Position numbers and translations under genes: made by a program. A stretch of DNA of 64,000 bases from assembly GCF_003205295.1 (NCBI RefSeq), contig NZ_QJRP01000012.1, positions 79,977 through 143,976 of the forward strand, read 5' to 3'. This document shows positions 1 to 8,949 of the stretch, piece by piece. This DNA comes from Pseudomonas mosselii. Lineage in GTDB: Bacteria > Pseudomonadota > Gammaproteobacteria > Pseudomonadales > Pseudomonadaceae. The notes under the pieces are model-generated. The model made no database searches, was not told where the DNA came from, and saw nothing but the letters and a program-made list of their open reading frames with translations. Numbering within the stretch: position 1 is the stretch's first letter; every line of letters starts with the position of its first letter.

Positions 1-35
1 TGCCGATGCGCCGGACTGCCACCGCGTTGCTCAAC

Positions 36-1307
36 TCAGCACGACTCCTGGCCGCGCAGCTGGCCGTCACCGATCACCACGTACTTCTCGCAGGTCAGGC
101 CTTCCAGGCCGACCGGGCCGCGGGCGTGCAGCTTGTCGGTGGAGATGCCGATCTCCGCGCCCAGGCCGTACTCGAAGCCATCGGCGAAGCAGGTCGGGGT
201 ATTGAGCATGACCGATGCCGAGTCGACCTCGGCGATGAAACGCCGGGACTGCCCCTGGTGCTCGGTGATGATCGAGTCGGTGTGGTGCGAGCCGTAGTGG
301 TTGATGTGCTCGATGGCCTGCTCCAGGCCGTCGACAACGCGGATCGACAGGATCGCGTCGAGGTATTCGGTGTGCCAGTCGTCTTCGCTGGCCGGCTTGG
401 CGTCGATGATCGCCCGGGTGCGCTCGCAGCCGCGCAGCTCGACGCCCTTGTCGTGGAAACGGCGGGCCATTTCCGGCAGGAAGCGCTCGGCCACGGCCTG
501 GTCCACCAGCAGGGTTTCCATGGCGCCACAAATGCCGTAGCGGTAGGTCTTGGCGTTGAAGGCCACGCGCCAGGCCTTGTCCAAGTCGGCGTGGGCATCG
601 ACGAAGACATGGCAGATGCCGTCCAGATGCTTGATTACCGGCACCCGGGCGTCGCGGCTGATGCGCTCGATCAGGCCACGGCCGCCGCGCGGGACGATCA
701 CGTCGACGAACTCCGGCATGCTGATCAGCGCGCCCACGGCCTCGCGGTCGGTGGTCTCGACCACCTGCACCACCGCCGGCGGCAGACCGGCCTCGGCCAG
801 GCCGCGCTGGATGCAGGCGGCTATGGCGCGGTTGGAGTGGATGGCCTCGGAGCCGCCGCGCAGGATAGTGGCATTGCCCGACTTCAGGCACAGGCTGGCG
901 GCGTCGATGGTCACGTTGGGGCGCGACTCGTAGATGATGCCGATGACACCCAGCGGCACGCGCATCTTGCCGACCTGGATGCCCGACGGGCGGTAGCTCA
1001 TATCGCGGATGGCGCCGACCGGGTCCGGCAGGCTGGCCACCTGGCGCAGGCCGGTGATCATGCCGTCGATGCGCGCCGGGGTGAGCGCCAGGCGATCGAG
1101 CAGCGCCGGCTCCAGGCCGTTCTTGCGACCGTTGGCCAGGTCCTGTTCGTTGGCTGCGGTGAGCGCGTCGCGGGCCGCGTCGAGGGCGTCGGCGGCGGCC
1201 TGCAGGGCGCGGTTCTTCTGCGCGGTGCTGGCACGGCCGATCACCCGCGAGGCCTCACGGGCGGCGCGACCCAGGCGGATCATGTAGTCAAGAACGGACT
1301 CGGTCAT
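36..1307 (-). CDS. proA: gamma-glutamyl phosphate reductase
   Basis: Catalyses NADPH-dependent reduction of gamma-glutamyl phosphate to glutamate semialdehyde, the second step of proline synthesis, in the cytoplasm. The 423-residue protein has the full family length and the aldehyde-dehydrogenase fold signature; the probable catalytic cysteine is C260 in the '[11 protein letters not shown]' motif, and '[16 protein letters not shown]' (about 118-133) is the nucleotide-binding region typical of ProA. The ATG at 1307 is chosen because homologues begin [16 protein letters not shown]-like element lies about 35 bp upstream. The gene points out of the left edge of the window. Confidence 0.97.
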   Translation of the reverse strand: MTESVLDYMIRLGRAAREASRVIGRASTAQKNRALQAAADALDAARDALTAANEQDLANGRKNGLEPALLDRLALTPARIDGMITGLRQVASLPDPVGAIRDMSYRPSGIQVGKMRVPLGVIGIIYESRPNVTIDAASLCLKSGNATILRGGSEAIHSNRAIAACIQRGLAEAGLPPAVVQVVETTDREAVGALISMPEFVDVIVPRGGRGLIERISRDARVPVIKHLDGICHVFVDAHADLDKAWRVAFNAKTYRYGICGAMETLLVDQAVAERFLPEMARRFHDKGVELRGCERTRAIIDAKPASEDDWHTEYLDAILSIRVVDGLEQAIEHINHYGSHHTDSIITEHQGQSRRFIAEVDSASVMLNTPTCFADGFEYGLGAEIGISTDKLHARGPVGLEGLTCEKYVVIGDGQLRGQESC

Positions 1308-1341
1308 GGGCTCGATGTCTTGGCAAAGGGGAAATCGGCTG

Positions 1342-1347
1342 ATTATA
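1342..1347 (-). promoter_or_regulatory. candidate -10 element for proA
   Basis: On the minus strand this hexamer reads TATAAT, a perfect sigma-70 -10 box, 35 bp before the proA start. The sequence 17 bp further upstream (TGGGCG) is a poor -35, so the assignment rests mostly on the -10 box and its position. Confidence 0.35.
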
Positions 1348-1452
1348 ACTGGAGCGCTCGGGTACGCCCAGCGGCGGGTGGCGGATGGTAGAAAATGCCG
1401 CTAGGAATGTGTAGGAAAGATGTAACCACCCGTATCGGAAAACGCCTCGACC

Positions 1453-1530
1453 TCATCGCGGGGCAAGCGCGCTCCCACGCCAGCCGCGCTGTCCAGGCAT
1501 TATCGTGGGAGCGGGCTTGCCCCGCGATGA
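1453..1530. repeat. REP inverted pair (GGGGCAAG type)
   Basis: Two arms in opposite orientation, 'tcatcgcggggcaagcgcg' and 'gcgggcttgccccgcgatga', flank a 25-nt centre between the divergently transcribed proA and the glycosylase gene. The form is that of Pseudomonas repetitive extragenic palindromes. It differs in sequence from the other REP types in this window. Confidence 0.85.
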
Positions 1531-1603
1531 CGTCAACCTGATTCAGCCTCGATTAAGCCATTCATTGCTATTATCGCCGCCTTCACAGCCACGAACCGCG
1601 CGT

Positions 1604-2296
1604 ATGTCCGCTCCAGCCCCCTGCCCGACCCGGGCCCTGCCCGATAGTTTCTTCGACCGCGACGCCCAGACCCTCGCCCGCGAGCTGTTGGGCAAGGTCA
1701 TCCGCCATCGCCACGGCGATCTCTGGCTGGCGGCGCGAATCATCGAGACCGAGGCCTACTACCTGACCGACAAGGGCAGCCACGCCTCCCTCGGCTTCAC
1801 CGAGAAGCGCAAGGCGCTGTTCCTCGATGGCGGGCACATCTACATGTACTACGCCCGCGGTGGCGACTCGCTGAACTTCAGCGCCCAGGGGCCGGGCAAC
1901 GCGGTGCTGATCAAGTCCGCCTACCCCTGGACCGACGCCATCTCCGACGCCAACAGCCTGGCCCGGATGCAACTGAACAACCCCGACGCCAGCGGCAACC
2001 TGCGCCCGCCCGAGCGCCTGTGCAACGGCCAGACCCTGCTGTGCCGGGCCATGGGCCTGAAGGTGCCGCACTGGGACGCCCGGCGCTTCGATCCCGAGCG
2101 CCTGTATGTCGAGGACTGCGCCATACAGGTGCCGAGGGTGATCCAGACCACCCGCCTGGGTATCCCCCACGGCCGCGACGAACACCTGCCCTACCGCTTC
2201 GTCGATGCCGACTACGCGCGCTTCTGCACCCGAAACCCGCTGCGCCGTGGCCAGGCCGAAGGGAAAGACTTCTTCATGCTCGAACAAGGAAACTGA
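1604..2296 (+). CDS. DNA-3-methyladenine glycosylase (AAG/Mpg family)
   Basis: Base-excision repair enzyme that removes 3-methyladenine and related alkylated purines. The 230-residue protein carries the AAG-family landmarks: 'IIETEAYYLTDKGSH' near residue 46 with the catalytic Glu, 'GGHIYMYYARGGDSLNFS' and 'RLCNGQTLLCRAMGL'. This is the eukaryotic-type AAG fold, not TagA or AlkA. An open frame extends upstream to 1505 but runs through the REP element, so the ATG at 1604 (MSAPAPC) is preferred. Only 3 nt separate it from the next gene, suggesting cotranscription. Confidence 0.9.
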   Translation: MSAPAPCPTRALPDSFFDRDAQTLARELLGKVIRHRHGDLWLAARIIETEAYYLTDKGSHASLGFTEKRKALFLDGGHIYMYYARGGDSLNFSAQGPGNAVLIKSAYPWTDAISDANSLARMQLNNPDASGNLRPPERLCNGQTLLCRAMGLKVPHWDARRFDPERLYVEDCAIQVPRVIQTTRLGIPHGRDEHLPYRFVDADYARFCTRNPLRRGQAEGKDFFMLEQGN

Positions 2297-2299
2297 ACC

Positions 2300-3616
2300 A
2301 TGGGCCAATGGCTGGACAGCCTGACCGCCTGGCTTGGCGCCAACCCGCAGTGGTTGGGCCTGGCCATCTTCATCGTGGCCTGCGTTGAATGCCTGGCCAT
2401 CGCCGGCATCATCGTGCCCGGCACCGTGCTGCTGTTCGCCGTCGCCGTCCTCGCCGGCAGCGGTGCCTTCAGCCTCGGCGAGACCCTGCTGCTGGGCTTC
2501 CTCGGCGGCCTGCTGGGCGATGCGATCTCCTACGGCATCGGCAAGTATTTCCACCAGAACATCCGGCGCCTGCCGCTGCTGCGCAGCCACCCGGAGTGGA
2601 TCGGCAGCGCCGAGGCGTACTTCCAGCGCTACGGCATCGCCAGTCTGCTGGTCGGCCGCTTCATCGGCCCGCTGCGGCCGATGCTGCCGATGGTCGCCGG
2701 CATGTTCGACATGCCGCTGCCGCGCTTCATCGCCGTGAGCCTGGTGGCCGGCGCCGGCTGGTCGGTGGCCTACCTGCTGCCGGGCTGGGCCACCGGCGCG
2801 GCCATGCGCCTGCCGCTGCCGGAAGGATTCTGGCTGGACGCAGGGATCGTCGTCGGCACCCTTGCGGTGCTGATCGGCCTGAGCCTGAGCACCAGCATTC
2901 GCGACCAGCGCCATGGCACCCGGCTGATCGCCGCCCTCAGCGGCCTGGCCGTGGCCGCGCTGTTCATCGGCTGGCCGTACCTGAGCGAGTTCGACCAAGG
3001 CGTGATGACCCTGGTCCAGGAACACCGCAGTCAGGTGATCGACGGCGCCGTGGTGCTGGTCACCCGCCTGGGCGACTTCCGCACCCAGTTCTTCCTGGGA
3101 GGCCTGCTCACCGGCCTGCTGCTGCTGGCCCGGCAATGGCGTCACGCCTTGTTCGCCGGGGCGACGCTGATCGGCGCGGCGGCCGCCAACGGCACCTTGA
3201 AATGGCTGTTCGCCCGCGCCCGCCCCGAAGTGCTGGTCGATCCGCTGACCAGCTACAGCATGCCCAGCGGCCACAGCTCGGCGTCGTTCGCCTTCTTCCT
3301 GGTGCTGGCGGTGCTGGCTGGACGCGGTCAGCCGCCGCGCATGCGCCTGACCTGGGTCATGCTGGGCTGCCTGCCAGCGCTGGCGATCGCCTTGTCGCGG
3401 GTGTACCTCGGGGCGCACTGGCCAACCGACATCCTCGCCGGGGCACTGCTGGCGTGCTGCGTGTGCGCGGCGAGCCTGACCCTGGTGCAGTATCGCCAGC
3501 CGCTGGTGGCGCTGCCGCAAAGGGTGTGGTGGCTAGTGCTGCCGGCGTGCGTCGCGCTGCTGGCGTTCTTTGCCCTGCATGCACTGCCAAAGGCGTTGTT
3601 GCGTTACCAGTATTGA
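2300..3616 (+). CDS. DedA-PAP2 fusion membrane protein
   Basis: Inner-membrane protein of 438 residues with two lipid-related modules. Residues 1-175 are a DedA (SNARE-associated/VTT) domain with 'GRFIGPLRPMLPMVAG' at 119-134, a family linked to membrane lipid flipping. Residues 185-435 are a PAP2 phosphatase with all three motifs: KWLFARARP (301-309), PSGH (322-325) and SRVYLGAHWPTD (366-377), the last containing the catalytic His. Together they suggest transport and dephosphorylation of a lipid phosphate such as undecaprenyl pyrophosphate or phosphatidate; the substrate is inferred. It follows the glycosylase gene by 3 nt. Confidence 0.9.
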   Translation: MGQWLDSLTAWLGANPQWLGLAIFIVACVECLAIAGIIVPGTVLLFAVAVLAGSGAFSLGETLLLGFLGGLLGDAISYGIGKYFHQNIRRLPLLRSHPEWIGSAEAYFQRYGIASLLVGRFIGPLRPMLPMVAGMFDMPLPRFIAVSLVAGAGWSVAYLLPGWATGAAMRLPLPEGFWLDAGIVVGTLAVLIGLSLSTSIRDQRHGTRLIAALSGLAVAALFIGWPYLSEFDQGVMTLVQEHRSQVIDGAVVLVTRLGDFRTQFFLGGLLTGLLLLARQWRHALFAGATLIGAAAANGTLKWLFARARPEVLVDPLTSYSMPSGHSSASFAFFLVLAVLAGRGQPPRMRLTWVMLGCLPALAIALSRVYLGAHWPTDILAGALLACCVCAASLTLVQYRQPLVALPQRVWWLVLPACVALLAFFALHALPKALLRYQY

Positions 3617-3640
3617 TACGGCCATTTTGCAGCAGCGCGA

Positions 3641-3765
3641 ATCCCTGTAGGAGCGGCCTTGTGTCGCGAAAGGGCCGCAAAGCGGCCCCGACAATATCAG
3701 CTTGATGCGCAGATCTGGGGGCGCTTCGCACCCCTTTCGCGACACAAGGCCGCTCCTACAGGGAT
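3641..3765. repeat. REP inverted pair (long type)
   Basis: Arms 'atccctgtaggagcggcctt' and the reverse complement at 3746-3765 enclose two smaller hairpins (about 3670-3690 and 3718-3730). It sits between the convergent DedA-PAP2 and LON-domain genes, a typical REP location. The same long type recurs at 11124, 19176, 44354 and 50376. Confidence 0.9.
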
Positions 3766-3794
3766 CGCATGGGCCGCAGGGGGAGCGAGCCTGA

Positions 3795-4385
3795 TCAGGC
3801 GAACAATTCGCCCTGAATCCGCTCGAGCAACGCCTGGATCGCCTCCAGCCTGAGCTTTGGCGAATCGATGGCCAGCAGGTCGAGCTTGTCCTCTTCCATG
3901 AACGGCAGCAGGTAGGCCAGCTGGTTGCCCAGCGACTGGCGCCCGTCCACGTCGCGCGGCATGTCCAGCGCCTCGACCATCGGATGCTCGCCCAACGCCA
4001 GCAGCAGGGCCAGCAGGTCGTCGTCCTGCTCCACCAACGGGCTGTCCGCCAGGTCCGGCAGCCATTGCACCTCGGCGAGCATCAGCTGGTCCTTCTGCAC
4101 CTCGGTCCGTTCGACACGAAACCGCCGCACGCCCTCGACGCGAATACCCAGCAGGCCGTTGTCCTGCTGCACGAAGTCGCGGATCAGCGCCTCGCAGCCG
4201 ACCGAGGCCACCACCGGCGGCGCCTTGCCCACCTGCTCGCCTTCAAGGATGCACACCACGCCGAAACCGGCGCCCTGCTTCATGCAGCGGCCGATCATGT
4301 CCAGGTAGCGCGCCTCGAAGATCTGCAGGTCGAGCAGGCAACCGGGGAACAGCACGGTATTGAGGGGAAACAGCGGTAACGTCAT
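3795..4385 (-). CDS. LON substrate-binding domain protein
   Basis: A 196-residue stand-alone LON N-terminal (PUA-like) domain, beginning 'LPLFPLNTVLFPGCLLDLQI' with the typical 'FEARYLDMIGRCM' segment at about 24-36. The AAA+ and protease domains of Lon are absent, so this is not Lon itself. Homologues in Pseudomonas are annotated as peptidase S16; the function is unknown. It is the last gene of an apparent operon, 9 nt after the LrgB-like gene, so it may be coexpressed with the holin-like pair. Confidence 0.88.
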   Translation of the reverse strand: MTLPLFPLNTVLFPGCLLDLQIFEARYLDMIGRCMKQGAGFGVVCILEGEQVGKAPPVVASVGCEALIRDFVQQDNGLLGIRVEGVRRFRVERTEVQKDQLMLAEVQWLPDLADSPLVEQDDDLLALLLALGEHPMVEALDMPRDVDGRQSLGNQLAYLLPFMEEDKLDLLAIDSPKLRLEAIQALLERIQGELFA

Positions 4386-4394
4386 CTCGACTCC

Positions 4395-5111
4395 TCAAGC
4401 CACCAGGCTGACCGCCAACGGCAGGAACACCGCCGTGGCCACCCCCATCAGGCTCATCGCCAGCGCGGCGAAGGCGCCGCATTCGTCACTTTCCTGCAAG
4501 GCCACCGAGGTGCCCACCGCGTGGGCGGTCACCCCCAGCGCCATGCCCCGAGCCTCCGGACTGAGCACGCCGCAGCGGGTCAACAGCGCCGGGCCGAAGA
4601 TCGCACCGATCACCCCGGTGATCAGCACGAACACCGCGGCCAAGGCCGCCACCCCGCCGATCTGCTCGGCCACCAGCATGGCGATCGGTGAAGTGACCGA
4701 CTTCGGCGCCATGGTCATCAGGATCATGTGTTCGGCACCGAACCACCACCCCAGCGCCAGGCACGCCACGGTGGCGAACAGGCCTCCGATTACCAGCGTA
4801 GTAAATGTCGGCCAGAACAGCTGCCGAATGCGCCGCAGGTTGAGGTAGAGCGGCACCGCCAGGGCCACGGTGGCCGGCCCCAGGAGGATGTTCATGATCT
4901 CAGTGCTCTTGCGGTACTCGGCGTAGTCGATGCCGCAGGCCAGGAGGATGCCGATCACCACCAGCATCGACACCAGCACCGGTTGCAGGAAGATCCAGCG
5001 GGTCTTCTCGTAGCCCGCCAGCACCAGCTGGTAGGCGGCCAACGTGATGCCGATGCCGAACAACGGATGATGGATGACCGCCTCGAGCGCGCCGTGCCAG
5101 TCGAGGATCAT
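4395..5111 (-). CDS. LrgB/CidB-family membrane protein
   Basis: A 238-residue polytopic inner-membrane protein with the LrgB family pattern: 'FGPALLTRCGVLSPEARGMALG' and 'TAHAVGTSVALQES' near the C-terminus. LrgB proteins work with LrgA-type holin-like partners in murein hydrolase export, lysis control or small organic acid transport. Its start overlaps the stop of the LrgA-like gene by 4 nt (ATGA), indicating translational coupling. Confidence 0.93.
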   Translation of the reverse strand: MILDWHGALEAVIHHPLFGIGITLAAYQLVLAGYEKTRWIFLQPVLVSMLVVIGILLACGIDYAEYRKSTEIMNILLGPATVALAVPLYLNLRRIRQLFWPTFTTLVIGGLFATVACLALGWWFGAEHMILMTMAPKSVTSPIAMLVAEQIGGVAALAAVFVLITGVIGAIFGPALLTRCGVLSPEARGMALGVTAHAVGTSVALQESDECGAFAALAMSLMGVATAVFLPLAVSLVA

Positions 5112-5470
5112 GGCTGCTCCTCGCGCTTGCCCTGGCGGTGGATCAGCTTCTGCATCAGCACGCCGACGAACACCAGGGTCAGCAGGCAGGAGATCAGCAA
5201 GGCCCCGACGATGGCCCAGAAGTCGGCGGCGATGTCCCTGGCGTAGACCATCACCCCCACCGCCGGTGGCACCAGCAGCAGCGGCAGGTAGCGCAGCAGG
5301 CTGCCCGCGGCCTCGTTGAGCGGCTGGCCGACTTCGCCACGAATCATCAGGAAGGCCATCAGCAGCAACAGGCCGATGATCGGCCCGGGCAGGATAGGCA
5401 GCAACAGGTGGTTGATCGCCGTTCCCAGCAACTGGAACAGCACCAGCCAGGTCAAACCACGCAACAGCAT
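5108..5470 (-). CDS. CidA/LrgA-family holin-like protein
   Basis: A 120-residue protein with four predicted membrane helices, beginning MLLRGLTWLVLFQLLGTAIN and carrying 'LPGPIIGLLLLMAFL', the conserved region of the CidA/LrgA family. It is the first gene of the leftward LrgA-LrgB-LON operon. The charged C-terminus (KLIHRQGKREEQ) is typical. No cognate LysR regulator lies alongside. Confidence 0.92.
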   Translation of the reverse strand: MLLRGLTWLVLFQLLGTAINHLLLPILPGPIIGLLLLMAFLMIRGEVGQPLNEAAGSLLRYLPLLLVPPAVGVMVYARDIAADFWAIVGALLISCLLTLVFVGVLMQKLIHRQGKREEQP

Positions 5471-5621
5471 ATGGACCTCCCTCAGAGCATGGCGACCATT
5501 ATAAGCACGCTAAGCAACTGCCTATAAGGCGATGTTCGGCGAAAAGCGGGCAACTTGACTGAAACGGTTCGCCGTGCTGATCTTGCACATTCGTACCAAA
5601 TGACAATCTGGAGATGTCGCG

Positions 5622-6077
5622 ATGCCCTATGTACCCGTTACAGAGCTTTCGCAGTACGTTGGCAAGGAACTGGGACGTTCCGCCTGGCTTAAGATCGATC
5701 AGCAACGCATCAACCTGTTCGCCGAGGCCACCGGCGATTTCCAGTTCATCCATGTCGACCCGGTCAAAGCGGCCAAGACCCCGTTCGGCACCACCATCGC
5801 TCATGGCTTCCTCACCCTGTCGCTGATCCCCAAGCTGATGGAAGACATCCTCGTGCTGCCCGAAGGGCTGAAGATGGTGGTCAACTACGGCCTGGACAGC
5901 GTACGTTTCATCCAGCCGGTAAAGGTCGACAGCCAGGTGCGACTGAAGGTCGACCTGACCGACGCCACCGAGAAGAAACCGGGGCAATGGCTGCTCAAGG
6001 CCACCGTCACCCTCGAGATCGAAGGCGAAGAAAAACCCGCCTACATCGCCGAACCTCTGTCGCTCTGCTTCGTCTGA
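5622..6077 (+). CDS. MaoC-family dehydratase
   Basis: A 151-residue single hot-dog-fold MaoC protein. The catalytic segment 'GDFQFIHVDPVKAAKTPFG' (about 38-56) contains the Asp-His hydratase pair and is followed by 'TIAHGFLTLSLIP'. Members hydrate trans-2-enoyl-CoA to (R)-3-hydroxyacyl-CoA, which can feed polyhydroxyalkanoate synthesis as in PhaJ; the actual substrate is not evident from sequence. A GGAG ribosome binding site precedes the ATG by 8 nt. It is transcribed away from the lrgA-like gene. Confidence 0.9.
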   Translation: MPYVPVTELSQYVGKELGRSAWLKIDQQRINLFAEATGDFQFIHVDPVKAAKTPFGTTIAHGFLTLSLIPKLMEDILVLPEGLKMVVNYGLDSVRFIQPVKVDSQVRLKVDLTDATEKKPGQWLLKATVTLEIEGEEKPAYIAEPLSLCFV

Positions 6078-6086
6078 TACGCCCCA

Positions 6087-6105
6087 GGGGCCGCCGCGCG
6101 GCCCC
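6087..6105. terminator. GC hairpin after the MaoC gene
   Basis: GGGGCCG and CGGCCCC form a 7-bp stem around CCGCG, 10 nt past the MaoC stop. There is no T-run, so termination is uncertain; it could instead stabilise the 3' end. Confidence 0.35.
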
Positions 6106-6165
6106 GATTCACGCACCCGCGCATTCTGCGGCATACTCGGCGCATCGATTGTCCCGGAACCCGCC

Positions 6166-7899
6166 ATGCGCCCCCTGCTCCCCCTGACCCTGATCCTGTT
6201 GCTCGCCGCCTGCGGCGAAGGCGAACCGCTGTCGCCCCCGGACGCCCGGCTGCCCGACGGCGGCCGCTACCGCGGCCAGGTGGTCGACGGCTTGCTGCAA
6301 GGCGAGGGGCGCATCGACTACCCCAACGGCAGTTGGTACGCCGGCACCTTCAAGGACGGCCAGTGGCATGGCCAGGGCGAATGGCACGGCAGCAACGGCG
6401 AGGTCTATCGCGGCCAATTCAGCGAAGGCCTGTTCCAGGGCCTGGGCGACCTGACCACACCCGGTAGCCATTATGCGGGCACCTTCAAGCATGGCCGCCG
6501 CGACGGCGAGGGCGCGCTCAGGCAGAACGACCAGACCTACCGCGGCCAGTTCAAGGACGACCAGTACGAAGGTGCCGGCCAACTCGAACTGGCCGACGGC
6601 AGCCGCTACCAGGGCCTGTTCGCAAAGGGCAAGCCCAATGGCGCCGGGGTGCGCAGCGACGCCAGCGGCAACCAGTTCAGCGGCCACTTCATCGACGGCC
6701 AGTTGCAAGGCGCCGGCACCTACGACAGCGCCGACGGCGAGCAGTACATCGGCGAATTCAAGGACAACCGCCTCGAAGGCCGGGGGCGCTACGAGAGCGC
6801 CGACGGCGACGTCTGGATCGGCGACTTCAGGGATGGATCGCTGGTCGGCCAGGGCGAACTGCTGGGCAGCGATGGCAGCCGCTACAAGGGTGGTTTTCGC
6901 GACTGGCGCTTCGCCGGCAGCGGCACCTTGCAGTTGGCCGACGGCAGCCAGTATGTCGGCGGCTTCGCCGATGATGCCTACCACGGTCGCGGCAAGCTGA
7001 CCCGCCCGGACGGGCGGGTCGAGAGCGGCACCTGGGTCAACGGTGTGCGGGTGCGCGATGCCCAGGGCAAGCTGCTACCCGACCCGCTGGACCTGGCCCT
7101 GCTCAACCAGGGCAAGCTGTTGGGCGATGCCCTGGCCAAGGTGCCGGCGTCGGAGCCGCCGGTGCAGCTGTACAGCCTGGTGGTGGCCGGCGACGGTCAG
7201 CAGAGCGTGTTCCTGCGCGAGGCCGACTATGTCAGCAACATGCTCAAGGTGCGCTTCGGTGCCCACGGCCAGGTGACCCTGGTCAACCATCGCGACCATC
7301 TGGCCGACCGCCCGATGGCCACCCGCGAGAACCTCACTCGCGCCGCCCGCACCCTGGCCGAGCGCAGCGGCCCCGAGGACCTGGTGTTCATCTACCTGAC
7401 CAGCCACGGCAGCCATGACCACCAACTGGTGCTCGACCAGCCGCGCCTGCAACTGGCCGACCTGTCCGCCGACGAGCTGGCCAGTGCCCTGGCCCCGCTG
7501 AAGGACCGCGACAAGGTGATCGTCATCTCTGCCTGCTATTCCGGTGGCTACATCGCCCCGCTCAAGGACGACCGCACGCTGGTCATGACCGCCGCCCGCC
7601 CTGACCGGGTGTCGTTCGGCTGTTCGGAAGAAGCCGACTTCACCTATTTTGGCGACGCCCTGTTCGCCCAGGCGCTGAACCAGACCGACGACCTGAAACA
7701 GGCGTTTGAACTGGCGCGACAAAGCGTTGCCGAAAGAGAACGAAGGGAGGGCTTCGAAGCCTCGGAGCCACAGCTCTGGGCGCCGTCGGCGGTGATCAGC
7801 CACTGGCAGCGCCTGCGCCGCCAACAGGCCGAGCAAGCCCTGCGCAATGAAGCCCAGCCAGCTTCGGGGCAACAGGCAAAAAAACCTGGCGCCCACTAA
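6166..7899 (+). CDS. MORN-repeat lipoprotein with C13 caspase-like domain
   Basis: A predicted lipoprotein of 577 residues: signal peptide with lipobox LLAAC, lipidated at C16. Residues about 34-295 hold eleven tandem MORN-type repeats (pattern Y-x-G-x-F-x-x-G-x-x-x-G-x-G) plus a partial twelfth. Residues about 340-540 match the peptidase C13 (legumain/caspase-like) family, with the dyad H414 in 'YLTSHGS' and C457 in 'VISACYSGGY'. The gene is therefore likely to encode an active, surface- or periplasm-anchored cysteine protease carried on a long beta-hairpin array. Substrate and role are unknown. No immunity or partner gene is adjacent. Confidence 0.88.
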   Translation: MRPLLPLTLILLLAACGEGEPLSPPDARLPDGGRYRGQVVDGLLQGEGRIDYPNGSWYAGTFKDGQWHGQGEWHGSNGEVYRGQFSEGLFQGLGDLTTPGSHYAGTFKHGRRDGEGALRQNDQTYRGQFKDDQYEGAGQLELADGSRYQGLFAKGKPNGAGVRSDASGNQFSGHFIDGQLQGAGTYDSADGEQYIGEFKDNRLEGRGRYESADGDVWIGDFRDGSLVGQGELLGSDGSRYKGGFRDWRFAGSGTLQLADGSQYVGGFADDAYHGRGKLTRPDGRVESGTWVNGVRVRDAQGKLLPDPLDLALLNQGKLLGDALAKVPASEPPVQLYSLVVAGDGQQSVFLREADYVSNMLKVRFGAHGQVTLVNHRDHLADRPMATRENLTRAARTLAERSGPEDLVFIYLTSHGSHDHQLVLDQPRLQLADLSADELASALAPLKDRDKVIVISACYSGGYIAPLKDDRTLVMTAARPDRVSFGCSEEADFTYFGDALFAQALNQTDDLKQAFELARQSVAERERREGFEASEPQLWAPSAVISHWQRLRRQQAEQALRNEAQPASGQQAKKPGAH

Positions 7900-7926
7900 G
7901 CTGTGTAGTAACGAGGGAGAGACATC

Positions 7927-8571
7927 ATGTACCTGACGCCTCAACATGTCCTGCTTGCCGGTGCCACGGGTCTGACGGGTGAACACCTGCTCGACCGCCT
8001 GCTCAACGAGCCCACCATCAGCCGCGTGCTGGCACCGACTCGCCGCCCTCTGGCCGAGCACCCGCACCTGGAAAACCCGGTGGGCGACCCGGCCGTGTTT
8101 CTCCCGCAACTGGCCGGCCGCGTCGATATCGCCTTCTGCTGCCTGGGTACCACGCTCAAGCAGGCAGGCTCGGAAAACGCCTTCCGCGCCGTCGACCTGG
8201 ACATGGTCGTGGCCTTCAGCAAGCGTGCCCGCGAGATGGGCGCCCGCCACCTCCTGGTGATCAGTGCCCTGGGCGCCGATCCGAAGTCATCGGTTTTCTA
8301 CAACCGGGTCAAGGGTGAGATGGAAGAGGCACTCAAGCAGCAGGACTGGCCGCAACTGACCATCGTGCGGCCTTCGTTGTTGCTGGGCGAGCGGATCGAG
8401 CCACGCCTGGGTGAACGGATGGCGGCGCCGTTTGCCCGTCTGATACCCGGCAAGTATCGCGGTATCGAGGCCTGTACCCTGGCTCGGGCGCTGTGGCGCC
8501 TGGCGCTGGAGGAGGAAGATGGGATCAGGGTGGTCGAGTCGGACGAGTTGCGAAAACTCGGCAAGAAATAG
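7927..8571 (+). CDS. NAD(P)-binding SDR-type oxidoreductase
   Basis: A 214-residue atypical short-chain dehydrogenase. The N-terminal Rossmann motif is '[15 protein letters not shown]' and '[22 protein letters not shown]' contains the YxxxK pair of the active site. The overall pattern resembles the HTATIP2/TIP30-like and YbjT-like families, whose substrates are mostly unknown. A strong GAGGGAGAG ribosome binding site precedes the ATG. It lies 27 nt after the MORN gene and may share its transcript. Confidence 0.82.
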   Translation: MYLTPQHVLLAGATGLTGEHLLDRLLNEPTISRVLAPTRRPLAEHPHLENPVGDPAVFLPQLAGRVDIAFCCLGTTLKQAGSENAFRAVDLDMVVAFSKRAREMGARHLLVISALGADPKSSVFYNRVKGEMEEALKQQDWPQLTIVRPSLLLGERIEPRLGERMAAPFARLIPGKYRGIEACTLARALWRLALEEEDGIRVVESDELRKLGKK

Positions 8572-8585
8572 CGTTGACCTGTTAT

Positions 8586-8659
8586 GCCCTTTCGCGGGTA
8601 AACCCGCTCCCACAGGTTGTGCACAGGCCCTGTGGGAGCGGGTTTACCCGCGAAAGGGC
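8586..8659. repeat. REP inverted pair (short type)
   Basis: Arms 'gccctttcgcgggtaaaccc' and its reverse complement flank a central 'ttgtgcacag', between the convergent SDR and YceK-like genes. The same short type is at 46475 and, inside a coding region, at 62502. Confidence 0.92.
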
Positions 8660-8661
8660 CG

Positions 8662-8949
8662 CTACAGACCGCCCGTGGCGTTGAAACCCACCCCCGCCGC
8701 AGTCAACAACGACAGCGGCAGCAACAAGGTATCCAGCAACGCGCTCCCCGGCAGGTCCAGCCCCGGATAGGCCGGCGCTTCGGCACCAAAGCGATCCTCG
8801 GGACAACAGCCGCCATTGATCACGTACAGGTCAAGCCGCGTCCCGGCATACACCACCGGCGCCCCCGGCTTGTTGGCATCGAGGGTGCGCACCGTGGCGC
8901 AGCCGCCGAGCTGGGCCAGTATCACCAGCCCCGCCAACACCCGCTTCAA
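8662..8949 (-). CDS. YceK/YidQ-family lipoprotein
   Basis: A 95-residue lipoprotein: the signal peptide ends in the lipobox QLGGC, followed by '[17 protein letters not shown]' and '[19 protein letters not shown]', the hallmark of the YceK/YidQ (DUF1375) family of Gram-negative envelope proteins of unknown function. Its ATG overlaps the end of ubiX by 4 nt, making it the third gene of an mpl-ubiX-yceK operon. The 3' end abuts a REP pair. Confidence 0.85.
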   Translation of the reverse strand: MKRVLAGLVILAQLGGCATVRTLDANKPGAPVVYAGTRLDLYVINGGCCPEDRFGAEAPAYPGLDLPGSALLDTLLLPLSLLTAAGVGFNATGGL

